DNA of 59,128 nt from Actinomycetes bacterium. GTDB taxonomy: Bacteria; Actinomycetota; Thermoleophilia; UBA2241. A program made the position numbers and the translations under genes. Shown here in pieces: positions 25,238-33,477 of the stretch. The notes under the pieces are model-generated. The model saw only the letters and a list, made by a program, of their open reading frames with translations. It did not search any database and was not told where the DNA came from. The stretch's first letter is position 1, and the number at the start of each line of letters is the position of its first letter. Location: contig JAKPOQ010000033.1 of NCBI GenBank assembly GCA_029547745.1, forward strand, positions 1 through 59,128. The letters are read 5' to 3'.

Positions 25238-25996
25238 TCACACCCCTCCGTCGGAACCTTGCACGAGCTTGCCGTCGACGATGCGCACGTCGAGCGGTCC
25301 CGCGCCCTCGAGGCGCGGCAACACCTTGCTGCCGGCACGGATGGAGATCGCCGTAGGGGCGCCGACCCGCATGTACAGGTCGTCGCCGCGGAACACTTTC
25401 GTGATGCCGCGCTGCAGGGTCTCGCTGTACACCACGACGCCGTCGGGCCCGCCGCGGCGGACCTCGAGCCAGCAGTCGCCGCGGCTCGCGCTCACGCGGA
25501 CCACGTCGGTCGCGACGACCGTGGGCGAGACGGACGGCGAAGGCGACGGGCTGGGCGACGACGACGGCGAGGTGGGCAGCATGCCGGGGCCCGCGCCAGA
25601 GTCCGCCTCGCCGGGCGTGCCCGGGCTGTTGAGGCCGAGCACATAGATGACGGCGAGGACGAGCAGACAGGCGACGGCGACGAAGGCGAGGGTGTTGCGG
25701 CGCCGGTGGCTGCGCGGTCGGCCGATGATCGACGCGCCGCCGAACGGTTCGTACTCCTCCGGTGAGGCGTATCGCGAGCGATACTCGTCGAGGATTATCT
25801 CCGGTTCGAGTCCGAGGTACTGGGCGTAGGTCCGCAGGAAGCCCTTGACGTATGCCTCCCCGGGCATCTCGTCGAAGTCCTCGTTCTCCATCGCCTGGAG
25901 GTACTTGATGCGGATCTTGGTGTCTTCTTCGACCTGCCGCAGCGTCAGCTTGCGTCGGACGCGCGCCTCACGCAGGGTGCTTCCGATCTCGAACAC
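25238..25996 (-). CDS. rodZ: RodZ-like cytoskeletal anchor protein
   Basis: A 252-residue protein. The N-terminal helix-turn-helix domain (GSTLREARVRRKLTLRQVEE, continuing to GLEPEIILDEY) is about 80 residues. One transmembrane helix follows (TLAFVAVACLLVLAVIYVLG), then a Ser/Pro linker and a C-terminal DUF4115-type beta domain. This is the RodZ layout linking the MreB cytoskeleton to the wall. GTG at 25996 has AAGAAGG about 10 bases upstream. rodZ starts the rodZ-yajQ-rimO-pgsA-cinA-thpR-recA run. Confidence 0.85.
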   Translation of the reverse strand: MFEIGSTLREARVRRKLTLRQVEEDTKIRIKYLQAMENEDFDEMPGEAYVKGFLRTYAQYLGLEPEIILDEYRSRYASPEEYEPFGGASIIGRPRSHRRRNTLAFVAVACLLVLAVIYVLGLNSPGTPGEADSGAGPGMLPTSPSSSPSPSPSPSVSPTVVATDVVRVSASRGDCWLEVRRGGPDGVVVYSETLQRGITKVFRGDDLYMRVGAPTAISIRAGSKVLPRLEGAGPLDVRIVDGKLVQGSDGGV

Positions 25997-26067
25997 GACG
26001 CGTGGACCTTCTTCCCGTCGGTCGGCGCCGGCGCGTCGCCCCGGGTGGCGCCGGCGCCCGAAGCCCA

Positions 26068-26097
26068 AGTCTAGTGGACCGCGCCGAGCGCTGACAA
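26068..26097 (-). promoter_or_regulatory. promoter upstream of rodZ
   Basis: TTGTCA (26092-26097) and TAGACT (26068-26073) on the minus strand are 18 bases apart. They give a leader of about 65 bases before rodZ. The motif lies directly after the hairpin that follows ftsK, so a new transcript starting here makes sense. Confidence 0.5.
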
Positions 26098-26099
26098 TC

Positions 26100-26123
26100 G
26101 CGCCGGCCGCCAGCGGCCGGCGC
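26100..26123 (-). terminator. hairpin after ftsK
   Basis: An 11-bp self-complementary arm pair (GCGCCGGCCGC/GCGGCCGGCGC) begins 5 bases after the ftsK stop. Only GATTGT follows on the minus strand, so it is a weak intrinsic terminator at best. Confidence 0.5.
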
Positions 26124-26128
26124 AGGCG

Positions 26129-28669
26129 TCACGGGCCGGCCTCGGGGGCGGGCGCCTCGTCGCCCGCAAGCCCGTCCACGAGCGTCTCGCTGACGCTCTC
26201 ATCGACGGGGCGGTCGAGCGGCGCCCGCCCCTCCAGCCGGGCGAGGACGCCGGCGATCTCGGCGTCGTCCATGAGGACGGTACGCGCCTTGCTGCCCTCG
26301 AACCCCGAGATGATGCCCATCTGCTCCATGATGTCGATGAGGCGGCCGGCGCGCGCGTACCCGATCCGCAGCCGGCGCTGCAACTGGGCGACGGAGGCGG
26401 CGCCGATCGACGCCACCGTGCGGACCGCCTCGGCGAGGTACTCGTCCTCGCCGGCCGCCTGGCCTGTCTCGGTCCCCGGCCCGGCCGGGTTCTCGAGCAG
26501 GTCCTCGCGGAACTCCGGCGCCGCCTGACGTCGCCAGTGCTCGGTGATGAGCTTCATCTCGCGGGGGGTCACGAACGCCCCCTGGACGCGCAGGGTGCGC
26601 GTGCTCCCCAACGGGTGGAAGAGCATGTCGCCCGAGCCGAGGAGGCTCTCGGCGCCTCCCTGGTCGAGGATGACGCGCGAGTCGATCTGTGACGACACGG
26701 CGAAGGCGATGCGGGACGGGATGTTCGTCTTGATCATCCCCGTGACGACGTCGACGGATGGCCGCTGGGTAGCGACGACGAGATGGACGCCGGCCCCGCG
26801 ACCGAGCTGGCCGAGACGGATGACGGCGTCCTCGACTTCGGACGGAGCGACCATCATGAGGTCGGCAAGCTCGTCGACCACGACCATGATGTAGGGCAAG
26901 GGCTCTTCGCCCAGCCTCTCGAGCTTGCGGTTGAGGTCACGGAGGTTCTGCGCGCTGCCGTGGCGCGCCATGACCTCGTAGCGACGGTCCATCTCGCGGC
27001 AGATGTTGTCGAGGACGTAGCTCGCCTGCTTCATGTTGGTGACGACCGGGGCCAGAAGGTGCGGGATGCCGTCGAAGTTCGAGAGCTCGACCTTCTTCGG
27101 GTCGATCATGATCATGCGTACCTGGTCGGGCGTGGCGCGCAGCAGGATCGAGCTGATGAGGGCGTTGATGCAGCCGCTCTTGCCGGAGCCCGTCGTGCCG
27201 GCGATCAGCAGGTGGACCATCTTGACGAGGTCGGCGACGATCGGCTTGCCGGAGACGTCCTTACCGAGCCAGAAGGCGAGCGGCGAGGCGTGCGGCGGGA
27301 ACGTCTGGTAGACGTCGCCGAGCGAGACGTAGTTGGCCTCGAGGTTGGGCACTTCGACGCCGACGGCGGTCTTGCCGGGGATCGGCGCCTGGACGCGGAT
27401 GTCGGTGGCGGCGAGCGCGTAGGCGAGGTCGTCCTTGAGGCCGGCGACGCGGCTCACCTTGATGCCCGGCGCCAACTGCAGCTCGTATCGCGTGACGCGG
27501 GGACCGGACACGGTGCCGACGACGTTGGCCTGGATGTTGAAGTGCCCGAGGGTCTCGACGAGTCTCTGGGACACCGCCTCGATGGTCTGCGGGGCCTCGC
27601 CCCTCCCCGTCTCCATGCGCTCGAGGAGGCGGGGATCGGGCGTCTGCCAGACACGGCGCGCGGGAGTCTCCGGGCTCAGGGCGAGCGCCGTCTCCCTCGC
27701 CTCAGGGACGTCTTCGACCGCCGCGGCGAGGTTGAGCTGCTCGCCCTCGTCGACCGCGCCGACAGGCTCGGGCGGCGCCGGCGCCTGCGGCGCAGGATAC
27801 GGCGTCGGCGACGGCGCGACGAAGATCTCGGGCGCGTCGTGGACGCCGTCGATCAGCCGCGGGCCCGCGGGCGCCGCTTCGACCTCGAACGGCTCATACG
27901 CGGTGAACGGCGCGACGATGGTGGCGGCCTCATGGCGATCGACCACGGCCGTCACATCTTCGTCGGCGCCCATGACCCGCGTCGTCGCCTCGCGGCGCCG
28001 TTCGCCGAGGCCCTCGGCGCGCGCCTTCGCCGCCCGCCCGGCGTGGGCCATGCCGGCGCGCGACCGTTGCGCCCAGAGGCCGAGCGACGAGCCGGTGACG
28101 AGGAGCAAGCCGCCGGTCCACAGGGCGACGACGAGAACGTCGACGCCGATGCCGCCGACGAGGGGATGGAGCAGAGTCCAGAGGGCCTCGCCCGCGAGGC
28201 CGCCGTGGTCCTTCATGTACGCATCGGCGAACGACCGGCTGGGACGGCTGCCGCCGAACATGCCGAACGTATCGGCGGCCGCGGCGAGCAGGAACCCCGT
28301 CACGAGCACGGCGATGCCCGCGGACATCGAGCGCCGCGGCCGTCGCCGCTCACCGGCCGCGACAACGTAGGCGACGTAGGCAAGCAGGAACGGCACGGCG
28401 TAGGCGACGAGGCCGACCAGCCGGCGCAAGGCGTCGCTGAGCCAGCGCCCCGCCGCTCCGCCGTCCCAGCCGAAGTAAAGGACGAAGGCGAGGAACACGG
28501 CGAGCGCCACGCAGGCGATCGCTGCCAGCTCGCCACGACGACCCGTCGCCGGCGACGGGTCGGGCGCGTCCGCGCGCGCGGCAGGGCGCCGTGACACCGG
28601 CTTCGCCGGTCGCCCGGCGCCTCCTTTCGCGCGCGCGGACGCGCGTCGTGCCGTGCCCGAAGTGGCCAT
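26129..28669 (-). CDS. ftsK: DNA translocase FtsK
   Basis: An 846-residue DNA translocase for chromosome segregation at the septum. After a basic Ala-rich leader, four hydrophobic helices lie at about residues 45-210, then a Pro/Ala-rich linker. The motor has GTTGSGKSGCINALI (Walker A) and VVVDELADLMM (Walker B). The C-terminal gamma winged helix (SVAQLQRRLRIGYARAGRLID) reads KOPS-like signals. ATG at 28669 lacks a clear Shine-Dalgarno site. Confidence 0.95.
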   Translation of the reverse strand: MATSGTARRASARAKGGAGRPAKPVSRRPAARADAPDPSPATGRRGELAAIACVALAVFLAFVLYFGWDGGAAGRWLSDALRRLVGLVAYAVPFLLAYVAYVVAAGERRRPRRSMSAGIAVLVTGFLLAAAADTFGMFGGSRPSRSFADAYMKDHGGLAGEALWTLLHPLVGGIGVDVLVVALWTGGLLLVTGSSLGLWAQRSRAGMAHAGRAAKARAEGLGERRREATTRVMGADEDVTAVVDRHEAATIVAPFTAYEPFEVEAAPAGPRLIDGVHDAPEIFVAPSPTPYPAPQAPAPPEPVGAVDEGEQLNLAAAVEDVPEARETALALSPETPARRVWQTPDPRLLERMETGRGEAPQTIEAVSQRLVETLGHFNIQANVVGTVSGPRVTRYELQLAPGIKVSRVAGLKDDLAYALAATDIRVQAPIPGKTAVGVEVPNLEANYVSLGDVYQTFPPHASPLAFWLGKDVSGKPIVADLVKMVHLLIAGTTGSGKSGCINALISSILLRATPDQVRMIMIDPKKVELSNFDGIPHLLAPVVTNMKQASYVLDNICREMDRRYEVMARHGSAQNLRDLNRKLERLGEEPLPYIMVVVDELADLMMVAPSEVEDAVIRLGQLGRGAGVHLVVATQRPSVDVVTGMIKTNIPSRIAFAVSSQIDSRVILDQGGAESLLGSGDMLFHPLGSTRTLRVQGAFVTPREMKLITEHWRRQAAPEFREDLLENPAGPGTETGQAAGEDEYLAEAVRTVASIGAASVAQLQRRLRIGYARAGRLIDIMEQMGIISGFEGSKARTVLMDDAEIAGVLARLEGRAPLDRPVDESVSETLVDGLAGDEAPAPEAGP

Positions 28670-28762
28670 GGTCAGATGTTCGACGCGCTCAGGTCGTCTC
28701 CTAGGACGGCGGTGCGCCTCGCCGCCCGCCGACGCCCTAGCCTGGTCGGCCCGGCCGCGGCG

Positions 28763-30424
28763 TCACACCTCGACCACGACCGGCATGATCATCGGCCGTT
28801 GCCGCGTCTCGCGATAGACGAGTTCGGCGAGCGTCTCGCGGACGTCCTCCTTGATGAGGCGCTGGCCGGTGACCCGCTCTTCGGCCAGCGTGTCGAGGAG
28901 GCCGTCGAGGACGCCCGCCGCCCGGTCGAGGAGCTCCTGTTCACGGGCGTCGTCGTGAAGGAAGCCGCGGGCGACCAGTTCGGGTCGCGCGACCGACGCT
29001 CCGGTCTGCCCGTCGATGGTGACGACGGCGATGAGGATGCCGTCTTCGGCGAGCTTGCGACGGTCGCGCAGGACGAGCCCTTCCTCCCCTCCGAGCTCGA
29101 AGCCGTCGACGAACACCATGCCGGTATGGACCTTGTCGACGACCTCGGCGTTCTCAGCGTCGAGCTCGAGGACGTCACCGTTCTCGAGCAGGAAGATGCG
29201 CTCATCGCCGATGCCGGCTCCGCGGGCCAGCTCGGCGTGCATGTGCTGATGACGATACTCGCCGTGCACGGGGATGAAGTACTGCGGCTGAAGCAGCTCG
29301 AGCATGCGGCGCATGTCGTCCTGAGCGGCGTGACCGGAGACGTGCACGCCGCTCTCCTCGCCGTAGATGACCCGCGCGCCCGCCTTGAACAGCCGATCGA
29401 TGGTCGTCATGACGCTGACCTCGTTGCCGGGGATCGGCCGGGCGCTGATGACGACCGTGTCGCCGTCGTCGAGCGCGACCTGCGGATGGTCGTCCCACGC
29501 CATCCGCGAGAGCGCCGAGAGCGGCTCGCCCTGGCTCCCCGTCGAGAGGATGAGAAGTTGCTCAGGGCGGTACTCGTCGATCTCGCTGAGCTTGATCATC
29601 GCCCCCTCGGGCACGTCCAGGTAACCGAGGGTGCGGGCGATGTTCACGTTCTTCTGCATCGACCGCCCGGAGACGGCGAACTTGCGCCCGTGCTCCGCGG
29701 CGATGCTCACCGCCTGTTGCACGCGATGGATGTGCGAAGCAAAGCAGGCGAGGATCACGCGCCCTTCGGCCTCGGCGAAGATGCGGTGCAAGGCCGCCCC
29801 GACGACGCTCTCCGAGGCCGTCGACCCCGGGACCTCGGCGTTGGTCGAGTCGGCGAGCAGAGCGAGGACCCCGCGCCGACCGAGCTCCGCAAGGGTGTCG
29901 ACGTCGGTCACTCGTCCGTCGATCGGCGTCGGGTCGAACTTGTAGTCGCCGGTGAAGACGACCGCGCCGTGGTCGGTGTGGATCGCGACCGCCAAGGCGT
30001 CGGGCACGCTGTGGCTCACGGCGACGAACGAGATGAGGAACGGCCCCAGCCGGACGTCCCGCCCCTCGACCACGTCGTTGACGGCGACACTCTTGATGAG
30101 CCCGTGCTCGTCCAGCTTCGACTTCGCGAACGCCAGGGTGAGGCGACTCCCGTAAACGGGCGCGTTGACCTGCTTGAGGATGAACGGGAGAGCGCCGAAG
30201 TGGTCCTCGTGCCCATGCGTGACGACGAAGCCGAGCACATCGTCGCGGCGTTCGAGCAGGTAGCTGACGTCGGGCAGCACGAGGTCGATGCCGGGCATCT
30301 CGTCCCGGGGGAAGGCGAGGCCGCAGTCGACGACGACGAGCTTGCCGCGGTACTCGACGGCGGTCATGTTCTTGCCGATCTCGCCAAGACCGCCCAACGG
30401 GACGATGCGCACGACGTCTCTCAT
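28763..30424 (-). CDS. rnj: ribonuclease J
   Basis: A 553-residue metallo-beta-lactamase/beta-CASP ribonuclease with exo- and endonuclease activity. The zinc motif is THGHEDHFGA; SHSVPDALAVAI, TGDYKFDPTPID and the beta-CASP motif ILSTGSQGEP follow. The C-terminal domain ends in RQRPMIMPVVVEV. ATG at 30424 overlaps the dapA stop (ATGA), so it is coupled with lysine/DAP synthesis genes, an arrangement common in Gram-positive bacteria. Confidence 0.94.
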   Translation of the reverse strand: MRDVVRIVPLGGLGEIGKNMTAVEYRGKLVVVDCGLAFPRDEMPGIDLVLPDVSYLLERRDDVLGFVVTHGHEDHFGALPFILKQVNAPVYGSRLTLAFAKSKLDEHGLIKSVAVNDVVEGRDVRLGPFLISFVAVSHSVPDALAVAIHTDHGAVVFTGDYKFDPTPIDGRVTDVDTLAELGRRGVLALLADSTNAEVPGSTASESVVGAALHRIFAEAEGRVILACFASHIHRVQQAVSIAAEHGRKFAVSGRSMQKNVNIARTLGYLDVPEGAMIKLSEIDEYRPEQLLILSTGSQGEPLSALSRMAWDDHPQVALDDGDTVVISARPIPGNEVSVMTTIDRLFKAGARVIYGEESGVHVSGHAAQDDMRRMLELLQPQYFIPVHGEYRHQHMHAELARGAGIGDERIFLLENGDVLELDAENAEVVDKVHTGMVFVDGFELGGEEGLVLRDRRKLAEDGILIAVVTIDGQTGASVARPELVARGFLHDDAREQELLDRAAGVLDGLLDTLAEERVTGQRLIKEDVRETLAELVYRETRQRPMIMPVVVEV

Positions 30425-31305
30425 GCCGTCAGCAGTCCGAGGTCGCGGAGCGCGCCGGCGACGACGGCGCGCTCCGCGTCGTCGACCTCGACCAGTGGCA
30501 GGCGAAGTCCGCCGACGTCCTCTCCGAGCAAACCCAGAGCGGCCTTGATCGGGATCGGGTTCGTGGTCACGGACAGCGCCTTGAAGAGGGGACGCAGGGC
30601 GCCGTCTGCGGCCTCGGCGGCCGCCAGGTCGCCGGCCTTGGCGAGGCGCGCGACCTCGGCCATGGCCGGCCCCACGACGTGACTCGCGACGCAGATCCCC
30701 CCGAGGCCGCCGCGGCGCACCACGTCGAGCAGCATGTCGTCGTTGCCGGCGTAGACCGCGAGGCCGTCGATCGCGCACACGCGATCGAGCTCCTCGCGGT
30801 CCGGGTTCGCCTGCTTGACGGCGACGATGTTCTCGACCTCCGCCAGAGTGGCGAGGGCGTCGGCCGGCAGGTTCACACCCGAGCGCCCGGGGATGTTGTA
30901 GATGATCACCGGGAGGCCGGTCGCCGCGGCGACCGCGCGGAAGTGCTCGACGAGGCCGCGGACCGGTGGCTTGTTGTAGTAGGGCGTCACGACGAGGGCG
31001 GCGTCGGCGCCGCAGCGCTCGGCCGCCCGGGTGAGCTCGATGGTGTGGCGGGTGTCGTAGGTGCCCGTGCCGGCGACCACGGCACCGCGGTCGCCGACGG
31101 CGCCGATGATGACCCGCAGGAGCTCGAGCTTCTCAGCATCGGTCAGGGTCGGTGACTCGCCCGTCGTACCGACGACGACGACGCCGTCCGAGCCGTTGTC
31201 GAGGAGCCGGAGCGCCAGTCGTTCGGCGCCCGGGTAGTCGACGGCCAGGTCCGCGTCGAACGGCGTCACCATGGCCGTCAGGATCGTCCCGAAGTCCGTC
31301 TTCAT
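30421..31305 (-). CDS. dapA: 4-hydroxy-tetrahydrodipicolinate synthase
   Basis: A 294-residue class I aldolase-type enzyme condensing pyruvate with aspartate semialdehyde. It has VVGTTGESPTL, the catalytic tyrosine in VVTPYYNKPP and the Schiff-base lysine in IVAVKQANPD. GGAGACGATC precedes ATG at 31305. It stands between dapB and rnj. Confidence 0.95.
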   Translation of the reverse strand: MKTDFGTILTAMVTPFDADLAVDYPGAERLALRLLDNGSDGVVVVGTTGESPTLTDAEKLELLRVIIGAVGDRGAVVAGTGTYDTRHTIELTRAAERCGADAALVVTPYYNKPPVRGLVEHFRAVAAATGLPVIIYNIPGRSGVNLPADALATLAEVENIVAVKQANPDREELDRVCAIDGLAVYAGNDDMLLDVVRRGGLGGICVASHVVGPAMAEVARLAKAGDLAAAEAADGALRPLFKALSVTTNPIPIKAALGLLGEDVGGLRLPLVEVDDAERAVVAGALRDLGLLTA

Positions 31306-31336
31306 GATCGTCTCCTCGCAGTCGTTCTCCGTCTCT

Positions 31337-31419
31337 CCTCAGTCAAGCAGGTCCTCCAGGCCGACGGTCGGTCCCGAGCATGCCCTCAGTCGAGCAGGTT
31401 CTCCAGCCCGACCACGGTC
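31337..31419. repeat. decayed copy of the dapB 3' end
   Basis: Bases 31337-31369 resemble the last codons and stop of dapB (31384-31419). Read on the minus strand, the downstream copy still spells VGLEDLLD and a stop, against VGLENLLD in DapB. It is a tandem duplication of the gene's tail in the dapB-dapA gap. Confidence 0.75.
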
Positions 31420-32138
31420 TCTTTGAGGCCGGTGACGGTGCGGAGGGCGAGGAGCACCCCGCCCATGAAGCAGGAGCGCGAGGACGAGTCGTGACGGATG
31501 GTGAGGAACTCGTCGCCGCCGGCGAGCAACACCTCCTGGTGGGCGACGAGTCCGGGCAGGCGGACGCTGTGGATGCGGACGTTGTCGGTCGCAAGGCCGC
31601 GCGAGGGGGCGTCGCCCGACACGGGCGCCAGCTTCGAGCCGGGGGCGTCGGCCATGAGGCGGGCCGTGTAGAGCGCCGTCCCCGACGGCGCGTCCTTCTT
31701 GCCCGCCTCATGCAGTTCGACGATCTCGGCGCTGCCGAAGTAGCGTGCCGCCTCCGCGGCGAAGCGCATCATGAGCACTGCGCCGAGGGCGAAGTTCGTC
31801 GCCACGATGCAGCCGACGTCGCGCGCCGCGGCCGTCGCGCGCAACTCATCGATCTGCGCCCCGGTGAGCCCCGTCGCGCCGATCACCGTCGGCACGCCGG
31901 CGGCGAGGAGGGCGCGCGCGTTCGCGAACACGGACGTGGGCAGGCTGAACTCGATCGCGGCGCCGTAGGCGCCGGCCGCCAACGCGTCGCCGAGCGACGC
32001 GTAGGCCGGCACGTCCTCGGCGCCGCTCACCTTAGGGTCGACGATCGCCGCGAGCCGCAGATCCTCCTGCGCGGCCACGGTGGCCGCCGTCAGCGACCCC
32101 ATCTTCCCCTTTCCGCCGACCACGAGCACGTCGATCAT
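31386..32138 (-). CDS. dapB: 4-hydroxy-tetrahydrodipicolinate reductase
   Basis: A 250-residue NAD(P)H-dependent reductase. The dinucleotide-binding GGKGKMGSLTAA is at the N-terminus, and the substrate motif KKDAPSGTAL is at about residues 155-165. The usual paired histidines before it (ELHH) appear as ELHEAG, so the second histidine is replaced by glutamate; the first, normally the catalytic one, is kept. ATG at 32138 has AGGAGG 5 bases upstream. dapA follows on the same strand. Confidence 0.93.
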   Translation of the reverse strand: MIDVLVVGGKGKMGSLTAATVAAQEDLRLAAIVDPKVSGAEDVPAYASLGDALAAGAYGAAIEFSLPTSVFANARALLAAGVPTVIGATGLTGAQIDELRATAAARDVGCIVATNFALGAVLMMRFAAEAARYFGSAEIVELHEAGKKDAPSGTALYTARLMADAPGSKLAPVSGDAPSRGLATDNVRIHSVRLPGLVAHQEVLLAGGDEFLTIRHDSSSRSCFMGGVLLALRTVTGLKETVVGLENLLD

Positions 32139-32190
32139 GACGCCCTCCTCTTCCGGCGTACACAAGCAGGACACCGCAAGTCCATGCCGT

Positions 32191-33459
32191 TCATCGTTCC
32201 TCCCAGGCGAAGCCGTCAGTCGCGGCGCGAAACGGCCCCGGTTCCGGGCCGATGCACGCCGCCGACCATGACGCCGGGCTCCAATAGCGCCGCACGGCGG
32301 CGCGCGCGTCGTCGACCGTCACGGCGTCGATGCGCGCCAACATCTCGTCGACGCTGAGCACCGGCTGCCCCATGAGGATGCAGCGCCCCAGCGACTGCAT
32401 GCGGCTTCCCGGACTCTCCATCGAGAGCACCGTCTGTCCCTTGAGATGATTGCGGGCCCGGGAGACCGCCTCCTCGCTCATGTCGTCTTCGAGGTTCTCA
32501 AGGACGTCCATGATCACGCGCAGGGCCTCGGCCACGGCTTCGGCCCGCGAGCCGACGTAGACGGCCGTCATGCCCGTGTCGGTGTAGAGCGACGTGTACG
32601 AGTAGATCGAGTAGGCCAGGCCGCGCTTCTCGCGCACCTCCTGGAAGAGCCGCGAGCTCCACGAGCCCCCGAGGATGACGTCGACGACGAAGGCGGCGAA
32701 GCGGTCCTCGTCGGCGCGCCGCGGGCCAAGGCCGCCGAGGCAGACGTGGTACTGCTCGGTGTCCTTGGCCGTGAAGCGCGCCGCGTGTCGGACGGGGGGC
32801 AGGGTGAGCGACGCCGGGAGCACGACGGCGTCGGGCTCCGGCCCGAAGTACCGTGACGCCAGGCCGCAGAGCTGCTCGTGGTCGACGTGGCCGGCGGCGG
32901 CCACGACGATGCCCGGGTTCACGTAGTGGGCGCGGTGGTAAGCGGCCACCGTCTCGCGGTCCATGCTCGCCAGGGTGTCGGTGCGCCCGATGATGGGCCG
33001 CCCCAAAGGATGGTCGCCGAACACCACCGCGGCGAGGTCGTCGTGGATCACCTCGATCGGCGTGTCCTCGTACATCGCGACCTCTTCGAGGACGACCTCG
33101 CGTTCGCGGTCGAGCTCCACGAAGGACGGCCGCGCGACCATCTCGGCGAGGAGCTCCAAGGCCTGCTCGACGTCGTCGTCGAGGCAGTGGGCGTGCACCA
33201 CCGTGTGTTCGCGCGACGTCGCCGCGTTGGCCTCCGCTCCCATGTCGTCGAACAGGTGGGCGATATCCCAGGACGAGTAGTGCTCGGAGCCCTTGAAGAT
33301 CAGGTGCTCGATGAAGTGGGACACGCCGCCGAGCTCCGGCGGTTCGAGCCGGGACCCGGCGGCGATCCAGAGACCGAGCGCTACCGAGCGCACCCCTTCG
33401 ACGCGCTCGGTGGCGACGCGCAGGTCGTTGTCGAGCGTTGCGGACTCGTACGCCTCGAT
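32191..33459 (-). CDS. M16-family zinc peptidase, apparent ATC start
   Basis: A 422-residue M16 peptidase of the processing-peptidase type. The inverted zinc motif HFIEH is at residues 48-52 and the downstream glutamate is in VVLEEVAMYEDTP. A second inactive-type M16 domain follows. The conserved first strand (TLDNDLRVATERVEGVRSV) begins before the first GTG (33393), and the frame hits the pnp stop TGA seven codons above an ATC at 33459. AGGAGG lies exactly 6 bases before that ATC, so I take it as the start. The pnp-M16 order is common in Gram-positive bacteria. Confidence 0.82.
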   Translation of the reverse strand: MEAYESATLDNDLRVATERVEGVRSVALGLWIAAGSRLEPPELGGVSHFIEHLIFKGSEHYSSWDIAHLFDDMGAEANAATSREHTVVHAHCLDDDVEQALELLAEMVARPSFVELDREREVVLEEVAMYEDTPIEVIHDDLAAVVFGDHPLGRPIIGRTDTLASMDRETVAAYHRAHYVNPGIVVAAAGHVDHEQLCGLASRYFGPEPDAVVLPASLTLPPVRHAARFTAKDTEQYHVCLGGLGPRRADEDRFAAFVVDVILGGSWSSRLFQEVREKRGLAYSIYSYTSLYTDTGMTAVYVGSRAEAVAEALRVIMDVLENLEDDMSEEAVSRARNHLKGQTVLSMESPGSRMQSLGRCILMGQPVLSVDEMLARIDAVTVDDARAAVRRYWSPASWSAACIGPEPGPFRAATDGFAWEER

Positions 33460-33477
33460 GGCCGTCCTCCTGCCTCG

